A stretch of DNA of 64,000 nucleotides from Pseudoalteromonas xiamenensis. Its GTDB lineage: Bacteria > Pseudomonadota > Gammaproteobacteria > Enterobacterales > Alteromonadaceae. Made by a program: the position numbers and the translations under genes. The DNA lies in the NCBI RefSeq assembly GCF_042431545.1, contig NZ_JBHLYX010000001.1. One strand, given 5' to 3'. The notes under the pieces are model-generated. The model saw only the letters and a program-made list of their open reading frames with translations, did not search any database and was not told the origin of the DNA. Below, piece after piece: positions 62,566 through 64,000 of the stretch. Position 1 is the first letter of the stretch, and each line of letters begins with the position of its first letter.

Positions 62566-62594
62566 AAAAAAGGGCTAGCTATGTCACTAGCCCT
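62566..62594 (-). terminator. Terminator-like hairpin between the TonB receptor and the halogenase gene
   Basis: AGGGCTAG / CTAGCCCT with a short loop, followed on the minus strand by a run of T (complement of 62566-62570). It follows the receptor stop by 19 bases. Read-through would reach the halogenase 19 bases later, which suggests attenuation that keeps the receptor in excess. Confidence 0.75.
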
Positions 62595-62612
62595 TGGGGG
62601 GATAAACGCAAA

Positions 62613-64000
62613 TTAGAAGGTATAACGTACACCAATGTTATATCTTGGCCCAGTTTGAGTTACGTTTAATACTTGTTCTTTTGAACGACCATGTGAACGG
62701 CCATATTCGTCCGTTAAGTTTAGTCCCTCGAAGAACACGGTCAATTTCTCGTTGATGTCATAGCTTACGCTCGCATCCCATTGACCATAGGCTTCTACAT
62801 ACGTTGGATGAGCTCCTGTGCCTTGACCTGTTGATGATAAGAATTCATCACGCCAGTTGTAGGCGATACGTGCTTGCAAACCGTCCATTTCATAGAACGC
62901 GATAAAGTTTGCTGAATCACTTAGACCTAATAACGCGAACTGCTGTTCGAGGCTAAAGTCATCATACGCAATGTCACCGTCAACGAATGTTAAGTTAGCA
63001 ATTAAACCAAAGCCGTTGTCAAAAACGTGTTGTGCAGCAATTTCCCAACCTTTTAACGTCGCTTCTTTTTGGTTTACCGGAACGGTGATGTTGAATAGTG
63101 CCGCAGCATCATCGCCTTCAATACCAAAAATAGTCGAGCCTTCAGTAGAATCAGGGTAGTTCGCTAAAATGTACTCACGGATTGCATCGGTATTCAAACC
63201 AACGGCTGCAACCGCTTCTTGATAACGTGAACCTTGTGCGGGATGCGGTAGGTTAAACACAGCTTCACGTACAATGCTAGTGCCGATGAAGTTTTCAACG
63301 TCTTTGTGGAAGTAGCCAATTGCCGCGTAACTCCCTTCATCGTAATACCACTCCAATGACAGGTCTAAGTTAGTTGATTCAAATGGTTTTAGGGCAGGGT
63401 TACCGCGTGCACCTGTACCACCATCAATACGAACAAGCGAATCGACTGTTAAACCACCTTGAATATCACCATAGCCTGGGCGAGCAATTGTTTTGCTGTA
63501 AGAGGCACGAACAATGACGTCGTCAACCACTTCAAGGCTTGCATCGATGTTAGGTAAAACGTTGCTGTAATCGCCTTTCAATTCCGTGAAGTCTTGCGCG
63601 CCTGTGGCAACTAAGTTGAATTCGTTTGCAGCTACCCAACCGATATTGCTATACGTTGGCACAAGTGCGCGAGAGGTAACATCTGTTTTCTCGTAGCGTA
63701 CGCCTGTGATAACGGTTAATGGCATCGCGTTGATTTCAGTCGCAATTTTCATTTGAATGTAAGCAGAGGTAGACTCTTCTTTTGTACGACGGTCCGTTGT
63801 GTAGTTAGATGATGCGCAGAATCCATTACCACAGTCACCAGCACCTTCAACCGCGTATAAGTCAGCAGCACGAGCACGAACTTTGTTAAAGTCCCACATG
63901 AAGAATTCATTGATAAGCGCCGGCGAGTTACTACCTGGGATGTCGAAGTGGTCTTTCACTGATTCCAATGGCCAGAATGAGTCATCAAAGTCACCAGCTT
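62613..64000 (-). CDS. TonB-dependent receptor, C-terminal part (runs off the window)
   Basis: The visible part is 462 codons, open to the right edge, so the true start is beyond 64000. It is the barrel portion of a TonB-dependent receptor. VLPNIDASLEVVDDVIVRASYSKTIARPGYGDI is typical of the carbohydrate-type receptors of Alteromonadales and Xanthomonadales, with GNPALKPFESTNLDLSLEWYY, a LKGWEIAAQHVF strand and the terminal aromatic GVRYTF. The plug and signal peptide are not in view. It is the promoter-proximal gene known for the halogenase-SapC-cupin cluster, and its substrate is possibly a beta-glucan oligosaccharide given the neighbouring locus (inference). Confidence 0.9.
   Translation of the reverse strand, partial: AGDFDDSFWPLESVKDHFDIPGSNSPALINEFFMWDFNKVRARAADLYAVEGAGDCGNGFCASSNYTTDRRTKEESTSAYIQMKIATEINAMPLTVITGVRYEKTDVTSRALVPTYSNIGWVAANEFNLVATGAQDFTELKGDYSNVLPNIDASLEVVDDVIVRASYSKTIARPGYGDIQGGLTVDSLVRIDGGTGARGNPALKPFESTNLDLSLEWYYDEGSYAAIGYFHKDVENFIGTSIVREAVFNLPHPAQGSRYQEAVAAVGLNTDAIREYILANYPDSTEGSTIFGIEGDDAAALFNITVPVNQKEATLKGWEIAAQHVFDNGFGLIANLTFVDGDIAYDDFSLEQQFALLGLSDSANFIAFYEMDGLQARIAYNWRDEFLSSTGQGTGAHPTYVEAYGQWDASVSYDINEKLTVFFEGLNLTDEYGRSHGRSKEQVLNVTQTGPRYNIGVRYTF

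Noticed and set aside
1..64000. tRNA or rRNA genes, insertion sequences, integrase sites, CRISPR repeats
   Set aside because: I looked through the intergenic gaps and found no cloverleaf, transposase, direct-repeat array or repeated ends.

Overview
The window is a stretch of chromosome from a marine gammaproteobacterium of the order Alteromonadales, most likely Pseudoalteromonas or a close relative. This is an inference. It rests on the gyrA-serC-aroA-cmk-rpsA-ihfB-lapAB-pyrF gene order, the moderate to low GC content, the secreted M4 and M28 peptidases with paired PPC domains, and a GH3 lipoprotein built like the Pseudoalteromonas exo-1,3/1,4-beta-glucanase ExoP. I see no tRNA, rRNA, insertion sequence, prophage or CRISPR array.

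Layout. 0.1-2.8 kb: an LpxH-like phosphoesterase and proS. 2.9-7.1 kb: two secreted metallopeptidases (M28, M4) with related C-terminal domains. 7.3-11.8 kb: trmO, two overlapping small unknown ORFs, a histidine-rich zinc-type TonB receptor and a divergent yaeQ-family gene that shares two Zur-like operators with it. 11.8-17.3 kb: the class Ia ribonucleotide reductase operon nrdA-nrdB-yfaE, with NrdR and DnaA sites in its leader, then gph and ubiG. 17.5-28.1 kb: gyrA, serC-aroA, cmk, rpsA, ihfB, lapA-lapB and pyrF. 28.3-33.8 kb: cytochrome b561, cvfB with an RhlE-like helicase, trhO, upp and a small protein of unknown function. 33.9-42.2 kb: an ATG-less small ORF, an Old Yellow Enzyme, a very large SNF2-type ATPase, a chemoreceptor and an acyl-CoA thioesterase. 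42.4-46.0 kb: ETF-QO divergent from etfBA, with LiuR-like palindromes between them. 46.2-48.2 kb: a secreted protein with one haem-c motif and a GFA-family protein.

48.3-57.0 kb is a beta-glucan (probably laminarin) utilisation locus. An operon GH1 beta-glucosidase - GPH symporter - LacI regulator diverges from a second operon, sugar MFS transporter - GH3 lipoprotein - GH16 endoglucanase. LacI-type operators lie between them. GH16 would cut the polysaccharide outside the cell, GH3 would trim oligosaccharides at the membrane, and the two transporters and GH1 would take up and hydrolyse the products.

57.1-64.0 kb holds a leftward cluster. A TonB-dependent receptor, cut by the right edge of the window, is followed by a flavin-dependent halogenase, a SapC-family protein, a cupin/JmjC-like protein and a second halogenase. 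Both halogenases keep the Lys/Glu pair known from tryptophan halogenases. Their job beside a carbohydrate receptor is not obvious, and this is the best candidate in the window for an undescribed system. The second best is the Zur-box-controlled pair of zinc receptor and yaeQ-like gene.
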